Assembly: GCA_002077045.2 (NCBI GenBank) | Contig: KZ111146.1 | Span: 428,364-485,765, forward strand | Direction: 5' to 3' | Origin: Rachicladosporium sp. CCFEE 5018 | Lineage: Eukaryota > Ascomycota > Dothideomycetes > Cladosporiales > Cladosporiaceae | DNA length: 57,402 bases | Shown here: positions 1 to 11,194 of the stretch, piece by piece | How positions within the stretch are numbered: position 1 is the first letter of the stretch | How the letters are laid out: each line of letters starts with the position of its first letter | Notes under the pieces: generated by a model | What the model was told of the DNA's origin: nothing | What the model saw: the letters and a program-made list of their open reading frames with translations, nothing else | Database searches by the model: none | Made by a program: the position numbers and the translations under genes

Positions 1-184
1 CTGCAGTGATTTCTATTATTCCAGACGTTCCATGTACACATCTTCCATCCCATGCCCAATGCGTCTCTATGCAGCAAAACGCTTTCAAACTCAAGCGAGC
101 CGAGGCAACCGACGAGCCTCTCTATAACGCCCTCCATCAGCTAGTCCAGTAAAGCCCATATCCCACTCCCAGTAGCCTGGTCAA

Positions 185-3100
185 CTAGACATCCGCCTTC
201 TTGAGATCATCCTTGACGACCACCTCCTTCTTGACCTCTGCTACCGCACCATTCTCCTTCCCGTCCTCCTCCTTCACCTCGACCTCCACCTTTGCAGCCC
301 CTCCCGCAGTCGAAGCAGCCGAAGCAGCTGGAGCAGCAGGCGGTCCCATGTTCTTCGCAATCTTCTCGTACATAGCCTTCAACGTGCTCCCCGAAGCCTT
401 CTGCTCGACTTTCTTGCTCTGCGGCCAGTGCCGATCACTCACCCAGTCCCACAACCGCGCATGCAACTTCTCATCCCCGACAGCCTTCCCATCGATATGC
501 TTGCCAATTGTCACGAGACTGGTCTTCATATTTGCCAGCCGGACCTTGTCATCGGGGAAGTTGCGCTTGTTGCAGTTGACGGCCATCTTCAGTGTGTCTG
601 AGATGGTGGCAAACGTAGCCACGAGCTCTTTATCGGCTTCGGAAACTGGAGGCGCAGCGGCGGCGCCATTCGTCAGATGAGAGGAGTGCGTGCGGTGATG
701 GCCAGGGCGAGGCTGCTGAGCTTGTCGCTGGCGGATGCGCTCGTGGTCTATGGCGCTCATGGGCCTCGTGTGTCCGTTCGGCGAGCCTTGCGATTGTGGG
801 CGCATCTGGCCTCTGTGATCGTGATGGCCGGGCTTTCGCATCTGGCCTGGCCCTGGGCTGGCAGATTGAAGAGGACCATTAAGAGACGTGCGACCATGGA
901 AGCTGCCATGTTTACGGTTGTTGCGGTGGTGGTTCTCGAGAGCTCGGCGAGCGGCCTCGTTGGCGCCATTGCTGGTCTTGTCTCGGAGAACGCTGACGAG
1001 ATACCCAGAGCGACGAACTAGATGAACAGCGCCTGGCGACTTGGCCAGCTTCTGCTCTCCCTTCTCGCGCTCCTCCTTCTGCCCAACTCGATGCTCCTCT
1101 AGAAAGAGCTTGTCGCTCATTTGGAGCTCAGGATCATCACGAATTGCGGACCACGCACCCATGCCGTGGCGTGAGATACCTACGACCAGCATACCGTCCT
1201 CGCGAGCACCCCAGCTGCAAGTGTACGTCGCTGGCTTCTGAGCCTCAGGAATGCGGAAGTTCCTGATGTCACTGCTGCCGGCGACTTGTATAGCTATCAT
1301 ATGCATGTCGGCCGGGCGCTCCTTGATCGTCTCGGCGTTGATGCGCTTTACGCCGCGGAAGTCGAATAGGATGCTCTTGCGCTCCTTCTTGGTGATCGGC
1401 TTGCCAGTCGATCGCTCCAGATCAGCAACTCGATCAGCCTCCTCGCGCAGCAGCTTGTCCGCTAGATCGATAACCTCGTGCAATGTAGCCCGAACAACTT
1501 CGTAATCGCGGTGCAGTAGTCGCGCCTCGCGAAGAACGTCTTCCCGGCGCTCTTCAATGTGGCCATATCGCTCAAATGCCCGTATGAGATTGCGACACTC
1601 CTTCTCACCCAACGGCCGCTTCGGATCAGCGCCGCGATCAGACTCCTCGTCAGAGCTCGCATCGGCAGCAGCAGCCTCCGCAGCGAGGTCCCTAGCGCGC
1701 TTCTTGGCTGCACGCTGCTCGCGCGCCTCGTCCACAGGCGCTCTTCGCTTACGAGGCTGATTTTCACCGATGATGAGTTCCATGTCAGCTGCTTCCTTCG
1801 CCTTGCGCTCTTCTTCCTTGATCTTGTCCAGCTCGTTCTTCGGTATGATCTGATCCCACTCCAAGTCAAGCTTGACGTCCGTGTACTCGAAGCTTCGCAA
1901 GAACTCCTCACCACCGTCAGTGGTCATGCCCTCAGGCTGCTCAGTCTTGTGTTCTTCGGCGTTCTCAAGCACAGCGTCAATGTCGAGCTCTTCCAGCTTG
2001 CGCTGGTTGCCACTCTGCTCGAACATCTTTTGACCACGCTTCTTCAGGATGCGAGAGATCTCGTCTGATGAGGTCGGCTCCACGGCTTTCTCTCCGGCCT
2101 TGACGAGCTTCTCTCGTAAGTCGCTGTTGTCCTTGTCCGTAACACCTCGCTGAATCGTGATAAACTCCAGCATGAGCTTATTGCGTGCACGCTCAAGAAC
2201 TTCTTCCTCAACAGTGTCCTTCGAGACGAGCCGGTAAATGGTGACAGGGTTCTTCTGACCAATACGATGAGCACGAGCCATGGCCTGCAGATCAGCTTGA
2301 GGATTCCAATCGGAGTCGAATAGGATCACAGTATCGGCAGTCATGAGATTGATGCCAAGCCCTCCAGCGCGGGTAGACAGCAGGAAGGTGAAGTCCTGAC
2401 TGCCAGGGGCGTTGAAGTGTTCAATCGCTACTCGCCGCGGTCCAGCAGCGATGGTGCCATCAAGCCTCTGGAACTGATAGCCGCGCAGGTTGAGATAATC
2501 GCCAAGAATATCAAGCATCTTCACCATCTGACTGAAGATCAGGACTCGGTGACCATCCTTCTTCAGCTTTGTCAGTAGACGATCTAGAAGCATCATCTTG
2601 CCGCTGCTAGTGATGAGTGCCTTCAGTTGGTCATCGCGAGTGCCGTCTGTGCCGTCCAGAATGCGCTCCTCAGCATTAGGAAACATGAAGGCGTGATTAC
2701 TGGCTTTCTTCAGCTCCATCATGATGTTGAGCAGCGAGGTCTTCTGAGCCTTCGGTCCGGCGTTCAGTGCGGCATAGTTGCGAGTGAGGATGTTCTTGTA
2801 GTACTCGAGCTGTACATCGGCAAGCTCGACACGGATGATCTTCTCGGTTTTAGGCGGGAGATCGCTCTCGACCTTCTGCTTCGTCCGGCGGATCATGTAG
2901 GGTGAGATGGCGTTTGTGAGCTCGGCGATCTTCTGGCCAGCGCCTTCGGAGGCGAGATCGATGCCTTCGTCGACGGTGATCTTGCCAGGCATGAGGAAGT
3001 CCATGAGCGCCGCTAGCTCGCTGAGGGTGTTCTGCATGGGCGTGCCGGTTATGAGTAGTCGGCTTGGCGAGCCGAACTCTCGAAGCTTCGCGTATAGCTG

Positions 3101-5143
3101 AGAGTCGCGATTCTTCAGGCGATGAGCCTCATCGACAGCCATGAACTGCCACTTCAGCTGCGACAGAAAGCCTGAGTCTTGCAAGACATACTCGTAGGTC
3201 GTGAGCATCACATTAAACTTGGTCTTCTTGTAGTTGCGAGGGTCGACGAGCAGCTCGTGATCACGGATGATCTTGCGTGCCGTGTCGTTGCCGTTGTAGA
3301 CGACGTAGTTGAGCTCGGGCGTCCAGAAGTTGAAGGTGTCAGCCCATGCATGCATGGTCGAGAGAGGCACAACGACGATGAACGGCCCTTGCTGCCCTCG
3401 CTCACGTCGTAGCCACTCCATGAAGGACACAGTCTGTACAGTCTTGCCCAGACCCATCTCGTCGGCGAGGATGACGTTGTTGCCTTTGCACCAGTGATGG
3501 GCCAAGAAGTTGAGGCCGTGGATCTGGAACTCTCGAAGTTGACCGCCCACAATGTACTCGGGCTGCACGCGAAAGGGCTTGTAGTCCGATCGAGTGGCCA
3601 GGCTGGACTCCCTGGCGTTGGAGACTAGATGTCGTGATGATCTGTCCAAGTAGCGGTCGATCTCGCCTTGTGCGAGGTCACTGACGAGTGATGCAGCCTC
3701 CCATGTGCAGAAGTCATATGGCAGGCTCTTCCACTTGACGTAGTATTCCATGCCGGCATCGCCCTCTTCAGCTCCGATGACACGCTCGACTTTCGAGTAC
3801 TCACTGAGCTCCTCGAGATAGGTCTCGCGATCAAGATTCCACTTTTCCCGGGTTTCGGGCGGCATGTCGGGGTCGAGCATGTCGATCTGCAGCAGTATGA
3901 TCTTGCGGAAGTAATTCTCAACTCGACGGAAGCCCTTCAGGTCTTTGAGATTGTCCCAGTTTTCCCATGTGGCGTGATAGTGTGCTTGGCTCTGCCATTT
4001 GATCTGGTGACAGTCAGCAATGTCGCTAGCATACATTTGCGGGCGGCACATACCAAGTACTCGAAGTCCTTCTTGTGTGGGTTGAGTGGGTCGTTCTTGA
4101 GAGGATTCTCAGGATCTGCATACCATGTGAGCCGATGACATAGTATCAGAGGGCGACGTTCTGACCTGTGCTCTCCCGTTCCCTGTGGTTGAGAACAAGG
4201 TCGACAGCAGGACCGACAGGCTCGTAGATGTAATTCTCGGCGATGTCCTCCGTGTCCATCTCATCACTCAAGCCGAGCTCATCATCATCATTATACGTCG
4301 TGACCTTTCCAGCACGTCGTGAAGAGAAGCGCACTTCGCCTAATTGTGGTGTGCCGGCGCCAGAGGTAGCGCCTTGCATCTTCCTGTGCTTCTTAGCGAA
4401 GGCGCGGCCTTTGGCGCCGCCGTAGGCGTCATCAGCCTCAGAGTCATCATCTTGTCCCGATGTGACATTGCTTAGGCGTGTCGAAGCTTCACACGTTAGC
4501 GACGGTACTTAGCACGTCTATGAGGTCAAGACAGGCGACGACATACCTGGGTGACCGGAGGTCTTTTGACGTTTACGTCTGCTGCCAGTGTTAATGGCGT
4601 CTGAATCATGGTCCTCATCACTAGTATCCGCCTGGATCATGGTCAGTCGGGTGCATGACAGTGCTATGGCAGAGGTGTACATACCAGTCTACGGCTCGGA
4701 CGTGCTCGACCCTAGTAACGCAGTCAGTACAGCGACGCGAAGTGCAACGCGAACGGACTCACGCTTCGACGCAGACCATAAAGCTCTGGGTTCTCCTTCA
4801 TCAAGTCATCATCGTTCACCAACGCCTTACGCTTGTTCGGTCTGATGTCCTCGTCCGATGATGACCCATCGTGATGCACCCCGTTTGTACCCACAGGAGG
4901 CGGCGTCTCCTCGTCAAAGTCCGCGTCCTGCTCATCCCCCTCGTCATCCTCTTCAAGCTCCGAGGTAGCCATATCATGCGCGGCATCTTCGTCCAATCCC
5001 GCTATGTCTTGCGGGTGGATAGTCTGGACTTCTGGGACGGCATCGTTGACGTCTGAGAGAGGGCTATCGGGTCCAGCGCCGACTGGTGAGGGACTAAAGA
5101 GTGGTTGACTGTGGCCGTTGGCATGTCCGTTCATGGTAGCCAT
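185..5143 (-). CDS. chd1: CHD1-type ATP-dependent chromatin remodeler
   Basis: Nucleosome-spacing SNF2 ATPase acting in the nucleus on transcribed chromatin. Exons are 4763-5143, 4685-4711, 4547-4631, 4166-4486, 4054-4115 and 185-4003. All junctions are GT-AG and in phase, giving 1564 aa. Visible parts in order: an acidic N-terminus with the ENPELYGLRRS motif; tandem chromodomains (about 280-330 and 361-411, the second with YYVKWKSLPYDFCTWE); Walker A DEMGLGKT at 473-480; DEAH at 583-586; a helicase C lobe with an AHRIGQ motif; a SANT/SLIDE-like DNA-binding region; and a C-terminal CHCT (DUF4208) helical domain before an acidic Lys/Glu tail. The second exon is only 27 nt. A tiny upstream coding exon (5617-5623) spliced to an acceptor at 5188 would extend the N-terminus in frame, but that ~430-nt intron would be long for this genome, so I kept the ATG at 5143. 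Confidence 0.95.
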
Positions 5144-7413
5144 GTCGTTGAGGGAGTGGGCCGGGGCGTAGGGTAATATGTACCCCGCTGCGAGGAGGAA
5201 CAGAAGTCAGCGAGTGTAGCTCAGGACATGGTGCATGAAATCACGTCAAATCTGGCAGAGAGTGTTTCCAAGTACCGGCGACCAGTTCCTTCGTAGTTTC
5301 GAGTCAAATGCCAGTGGTGATCGGGATGTAGCAAAGTCCGCCCGAGAAATCGGCCAAGAGACGGGATGGCGGTGATGAGCGCCGGCAGTGTCGAGGATCA
5401 ATCCCGAACCACTTATCGTCCGATATATCGTGAATGCATAGTCACTGTACTCGATTCGCCAGTGCCGGAGGTGTAGAGTCGAGTAGCAAACGCTGGTGGA
5501 TGCTCATATCCAGATCGAGGCTCGGCAGAGTAAGGCGACGAGGCACAGCTCGCGTGACGCCGACAGCGAGGTGCGGCGATCGATCTATGACTGGAAAAGT
5601 GTGAGCAATCACTTACAGGCCATATCTGTAACGAGAGACGCGGCAAAATAATCTGTGAGGGTCAAGTGGGTGTGGTACAGTATTGGGCTAGGTGTCGAAT
5701 GGAGGGAAGGAAGATCGCGGAGATCAAAAGTCACAAGGGAGGGCGCGCCCGCCAAGGCGCCGGGAGGTCATTCATCTGGGACGCTACGATTGGCTACCGC
5801 AGAGGCAACGGCAGGTGAGCAACATCTCTATCTGATTCATCTGAACTACATTGAACCCTATGACATTGCAAGGACTGACGATCAAGCACTGCGAGTGCGC
5901 GCAAGCTTTGGTCTGTAGGAGGTAACAAGGGAACGTAAAGGTCTTTACTGAGTGCAATGTGGGAGGATTCATTGCTCTAAATAAGTACATAGTGAGCGAC
6001 CATACTCGACAGTACACTGTGTCAAGCAGGGCTACCAGCAGAATGCTGTCAATGGTGAGGCAGGATCTTGCAGAGCCTTGGCGATCAGTGATAGCTTGCG
6101 CGCAGAAGTAGTGCTCCAAGAAGAGCACGAGTGGTCTCCACACGTAGCACATATCGCAATGCATAGGGAAGTACCCAGCATCGATATTGAGCCCGGGTCG
6201 AGTCTGATGCTGGACGGAAGATCTCCCAAGCTAACGGCGGCGCCTGTGTTATCTCGAAGCAAGTGGATACTCTTCTTGCCACTCCGGAGAGTAGTCTCGA
6301 CAGCAGCAGTGGTAAACATCAGACCAGGTGGCGCTACCGTGGGTCGGAGAAACTGCGTGCAGGCTCGTGGTGTGCACGGTCATGGCGTGATATGCTTGAT
6401 CACTTCGTCATTCTTGTTCTCGCCAATCGATAGAGACAACTGCATTGGCGTTACGAATTGAGTACGGTGCTGAGTGCAAGCGCCGATATTGTCAGGAGAT
6501 AGAGAAGGACGGAGGCTGATCATCACCCAAGAACACCGCAGTCGGTGAGGCATGCTGAGACACAGGAAGTAGAAGTGATGAAAGTAGCCCTTCGCCGCGT
6601 AGCAGGTTACGCGCGCACGAGATTTCCTACCTTGCACCTCTGGCTGGAGACCGGGCTGAGGCTACGGCAGCGAGACTATGGTACGCACATGCTATCCGAA
6701 GGCACACCGAAGCGTATATAGCATAACCCACAATTGAGAGCCACCATCGCTGCAATGATTCGAGCGCATTACACCTACCGAAGACTATCAAGCTCGCTCA
6801 ACACGCGGAGAGCTGATTCTCAATACGTGCGCCGGCAAGTCGTGAAGGCCACTCATATGCCTACGAAGCGGCGCAGCGGGTCAGAGCCGTCGACGGACGC
6901 TCAATGCACTCGTAAGCTCACCGACCGAGGCCACTCAACGACCCTCAGCGACAGTGAGATGCCAACTTGATGAATATCGTCTCTTGTGATGGATGAAGTG
7001 AGGTCGGAAGTGGGCTCAGGCGACTGGCTGAAGCAGTAGCAGACGGCGACGACATTGTGTGCCCAACGAGTATGCCACTTGGGTACCGACTTGATCGATA
7101 CCCTTCGTCGCCTTGGCGGAGCGGCGACGATGATATATGAAGATCATGATGATGGATGTGGGTGGTAGGTGATGGAAGAAGGGACGGTGAAGGAAGTTGA
7201 ATAACGCGCCCGAAACTGATGGCCTGAGGCGGAACTGATTCCGCAGCGCACTTCAGAATCTTAGCGAGGAGAGTGGGACATCGAACAAACTTCGAGTAGA
7301 AGTAGTAAAATCCACCATCTACTACACCCCCGCTCCCTCCAATCTTCCAGACCACGAAGAGCGCATCGTGCGTAGAGTCATTCCTCCATAAAACACCGAA
7401 AACACCACCCAAC
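5144..7413. other. Intergenic region between divergent chd1 and eif3h
   Basis: About 2.3 kb between two divergently transcribed genes. A 3' splice-site-like stretch (branch-like CTGAC, pyrimidine run, CAG ending at 5188) lies just upstream of the chd1 ATG and suggests a 5' leader intron. A TATA-like run sits near 6714-6719. The short reading frames here have no recognisable domains and no splice pattern that joins them. I see no supportable gene. Confidence 0.5.
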
Positions 7414-8588
7414 ATGGCGAACGCAACATCGCAAGGCCCGCCCACAGAAGCACAAATCGAAGCCCTCGTCGTAATGCGAATTATCAAACACGCCAGCAGC
7501 ACCTTCCCTACCACCGCAACTGGCTGCCTAGTAGGCATGGACGTCGGCAGCCAACTGCAAATCACCAACAGCTTTCCCTTCCCAGCAGCAGTTCCGGACC
7601 CTTCAGCACAGCAAGACTCATACCACACACCCGACCCTTCGACACTCGCACTAGCAGCTCCCCGAGCGAAGAGCAATGTGACATATCAGAACGAGATGGT
7701 CAAGTTGTTGAGGGAGGTGAACGTGGATGCGCAGAATGTGGGGTGGTATATGAGTGCGAGTATGGGCAATTTTGTCAGCGCTGGGTTCGTGGAGAACCAA
7801 TTTTTCTACCAGAAGGCGGCGGACGAGAAGTCACTGGCGTTAGTGTTTGATGTGTCCAGGAGTTCGGCTGGTGGCGTGAACATGAAGGCGTACAGGCTTA
7901 GTTCGTCCTTCATGGCTGCCTACAAGGAGGGCAAGTTCAATACGGAGAGGTGTGTCTTGTCAATCCAGTCTGATCTCATCTATAAATCAATGCTAACACC
8001 ACGCACAGCCTCCAAAAGTCCAACCTCCGCTTCCAGGACATCCTCCTCGAACTCCCCCTGAAAGTCCACAACTCCCACCTCCTAACCTCGCTCCTCCACA
8101 CTCTCCCCAACGCCCCACCAAGCAACGCCACCCTCCCCTTTCCCACATCCCTCGCATCCCTCACCCACAACCCAGACCTCACCCCAACACCCTTAGCACC
8201 AAACTTCGACGCCCTAGACCTAAGCATCGACCCTTTCCTCGAGAAAACCTGCGATCTCCTCCTCGACAGCATCGAGGCCCACACTACCGAGCAGAACAAC
8301 TTTCAGTACTGGCAGCGCGCTACGCAGCGCGAGCAGACTAAAGTCAGTGCATGGCAGGTCAAGCGGAAAGCGGAGAATGCTGCGCGGACGGCGGCTGGGC
8401 AGCCGGCGCTGGATGAGAATGAGTGGACGAAGCTGTTCAAGTTGCCTGTGGAGCCGAGCCGGTTGGAGGCGTTGCTTGTGGGACGGCAGGTTGAGCAGTA
8501 TGCTAGGCAGGTTGATGGCTTTGGCGCGACGGTTAGTGGGAAGATGTTCGGCGTGAGAGGAAGTCTGCTGCCCGGGAACGAGGCATGA
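7414..8588 (+). CDS. eif3h: Translation initiation factor eIF3 subunit h
   Basis: Subunit of the cytoplasmic eIF3 complex, which binds the 40S ribosome and recruits mRNA. Two exons, 7414-7949 and 8009-8588, are separated by a 59-nt intron (donor GTGTGT, branch GCTAAC, acceptor CACAG) and give 371 aa, the usual length of this subunit. The N-terminal half is an MPN (Mov34/PAD-1 N-terminal) domain starting at EALVVMRIIKHAS, followed by GCLVGMDVGSQLQITNSFPFP. It lacks a JAMM metal-binding signature, as expected for a non-catalytic MPN subunit. The C-terminal half is helical and charged, with a FQYWQRATQREQ stretch typical of the family. The first ATG is used; a pyrimidine-rich leader precedes it. 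Confidence 0.95.
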
Positions 8589-10027
8589 GGCATTCCAATG
8601 GCGAGAGAGATTTGCGCGAGACCATTGTGAGGCTGACGGTGGCTACCATGTGCCCGAGGACCATTGAGACTTGAAGCCGAGTCTTGCTGAGAGGCTTACC
8701 ACCTTACGCATACTACGGTGCATGGGAGACATTGGCATGACCTGCTATGAACGCGACCAGCGAGAGACCGCTCCAGAGGCTTCTTAGTGATGGAAGCCGA
8801 ATGGGAAAGCTATCGCATCGCTGATTGCAGACGCGAGAACAGCGTACGAGCAGAGGGGAGAGGTTGCTGGGTATCATAGCAGTGCAAGACATACATTAGC
8901 AAGGTCAAAGGGGCTTACCAATCTCTATCAAGATCGCGACAGCCACTTCATCCACTTTTCGAACATTCAAATAGTCGCGAGCGGCTGACAGTGTACCTAC
9001 CCGATACCACCATTCTAACCCACACACGATGGTCAGCAAACTGCTTCGCGCTGGGGAAGGGGAGGGGGGCCGTGTGCACTCCCGCGAGACCGTAATCGAA
9101 ATTTAGGTGCTTGTCGACCAGACGAAGCCGTTCCTGACTAAAGTCCTGGATAGTGTGAAAAAAGGCGAAAAAGAAATTGTGAGACAAGCTGTCCAGTCTG
9201 GCAACCAGTCAGTACTTGGGCGGAACACTCGTGAAGTCTTGCAGAGAAGCTTACACGAGGGTCGAACTCGCGACCTTGGCGTTATTAGCACCACGCTCTA
9301 ATCAACTGAGCTAACCAGACTTGGTGACGAGATCGGTTCTATACTATATAATCGTAGAAACCAGGAAAGAGCGATCGAAGATGGGTCCTTCCCTCCCTGA
9401 TCTTTAGCCGGGCCACTGGCCAAACAACCGACCTCCCACTACATATGAAGTGACCCAATGGTTCATATGGTCATCGACTGAAATTTGTACCAAATCTTGC
9501 ACTGTGTCTGTTGGATCAGCATCAGGGAGATTCAGAACTAAAGTGCTGTTCATGAGGAACGAAGTGAGCGAATGACAAGAGCTGAGAGTGCCGACAATTG
9601 CTTGATCATGACAGTCATTTCTTAACCGATGTATGCGCTATGTACACGAATGCTAGAACGCTGAAGAACGCCGAGGACAAAAACCAGCGGGAAGACTCCG
9701 AGGTGTATGTAGGACACCATGTCCTGGCGTTTGGGTAGAGCCTGTGATGGTTCGGTCTATGGTCTCGCGACTGTCGTATAAATGTGATATATTTGGTGGC
9801 GTTCGTAAACCGCGTTTGTCAGTTGGAGAACTCGTGAGCGCAGAATCAGGATGCGTAGACATGCCCGAAGGGAGTCCAACTCCACAGGTTCGCGGTAGTG
9901 GCATACCATGGGTGCCGCGTCAGCTAATCTACCCACAAAGTGTCGCTCCGTGATGGCGCTGTTGGTCGAGGTGATGAAGCGGATGATCAAATGATTGGGA
10001 CGCAGGAAATGTAACCATCCATTGTTG
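8589..10027. other. Intergenic region containing one tRNA-like gene
   Basis: Between the ends of eif3h (+) and the Zn2Cys6 gene (-), so both flanks are 3' ends. Apart from the tRNA-like gene at 9247-9320, no coding frame here has domains or consistent splice sites. A run of thymidines on the minus strand near 9150-9180, about 70-100 nt past the tRNA, could act as a pol III stop. Confidence 0.5.
9247..9320 (-). tRNA. tRNA-Ile (anticodon AAU), possibly degraded
   Basis: Read on the minus strand, the sequence forms a D arm (stem GCTC/GAGC), an anticodon stem TGGTG/CGCCA with a seven-base loop CTAATAA (anticodon AAT, isoleucine), a five-base variable loop and a T arm (GCGAG/CTCGT around TTCGACC). 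The A-box TAGCTCAGTTG and B-box GAGTTCGACCC are well preserved. The acceptor stem is poor: GTCTGGT against GTAAGCT leaves two mismatches and several G-U pairs. It may be a functional tRNA with an unusual acceptor, or a tRNA-derived pseudogene. No intron is seen. Confidence 0.65.
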
Positions 10028-11194
10028 TCATCGCTCGAACCCAGCGGGTGGCAGTGGCGGCGTCTGGGGCTGCTGTTGGCCTTGTGCAGGACGCTGAGAG
10101 CTAGTGTAGTCAGCACTCGCGTGCCAGTCTTCATGCATGCCGCTCATGTCCACGTCCTGGTCGCGACCATCTCCGGTAGGTGAGGTAGGTGACATGTACA
10201 GATCCTCCTGCTTGATGCTGGGCGTCCACGTCTCTGCGCCTCCGTACGATGGCCGCGACCGTGTGTCGATGGACATCAATGATGGTCTTGACATAGCTGC
10301 TCGTGGCGCGCTGTACGCGCTTGTGTCGGACTGACCGGACCCTGTCCTGTGTTTGGGCGACTCCATCATGGGAGGCGTGGCAGGTGCTGAGGTTCGCGCG
10401 AGTGTCGGGACGTTCGAGCTGGCACTTGATCTGGCGATATGTGAGTGTCTGGTTTAAGCGTCTCGCAGTGAATTGACATGAACGTACCGACTCGAAGTGC
10501 CAGAGCCAGAAGATGCGAACCCAGAGGACCCAGAGCCGGACGAATGAGTATTCGATCGCAGACCTGGTCGATTAGACGCACTCTCGCCGTGGGAAGCATC
10601 ACCTGGTCCGCGTACTGATTCAATTAGGTCCTCGATCGGCTCGCCTAGCCGTAGTCTCGCGAGTAGCATCGTCGAAACCTGATCAGTACTCGACCGCATG
10701 GCTTCCATCAGCCTGCTCAGATCTTCCTGGCGCTCCTCCGCAGCCTCCAGCTTCTGTCTGACTGCCGCGCCTCGAGTGGCCTCATCAGACAGTAACCTCT
10801 TGAGCTTCTCGCCTCGGCCTGTCGCGACTTGCAACTTTTGCTTCAAGTCCGCCGTCCTCGTCATGCCGTCGCCGATATCCCACGAGCATTCCAGCCCTCG
10901 ATCATGGCAGAAGCGACATATCGGGCGATCTCCGGAGCATTTCGTCTTCCTCTTTTGGCATTGGGCGCAGGCACTTTTGACAGGCTCGGCCTTCTTGCGC
11001 ATCCTCGAAGCAATCTCTGAATCGGCATCGCTGGTTCCAGAAGAGGACTGCCTTCTGAGCAGTGCAACCCGCCCGTTGTCGTCCGCTGAGGATGGGTCAG
11101 AGTTTTTTGTTTCCAGAGAAGGCACAGTAGGGCTTTGCTGTGAGGAACCAGCGGCTAAGACGGGCACAAATGGAGGACTTCGCCGATGTGCCAT
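10028..11194 (-). CDS. Zn2Cys6 fungal-type DNA-binding protein
   Basis: Probable nuclear transcription regulator. Exons 10488-11194 and 10028-10430, with a 57-nt GTACGT...CCAG intron between them, give 369 aa. A Gal4-type binuclear zinc cluster lies at residues 76-103 (CAQCQKRKTKC, then CRFCHDRGLEC), preceded by a basic MRKKAEPVK segment. A predicted coiled coil follows at about 113-170 and could mediate dimerisation. The rest is Ser/Gly- and Pro/Gln-rich and looks disordered. The large fungal_trans middle-homology domain found in many full-length members is absent, so this is a short class of the family. Target genes cannot be inferred. Confidence 0.88.

Noticed and set aside
6078..6461. 127-codon frame in the chd1-eif3h intergenic region
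   Set aside because: No recognisable motif or plausible flanking splice sites, and opposing frames of similar length overlap it.
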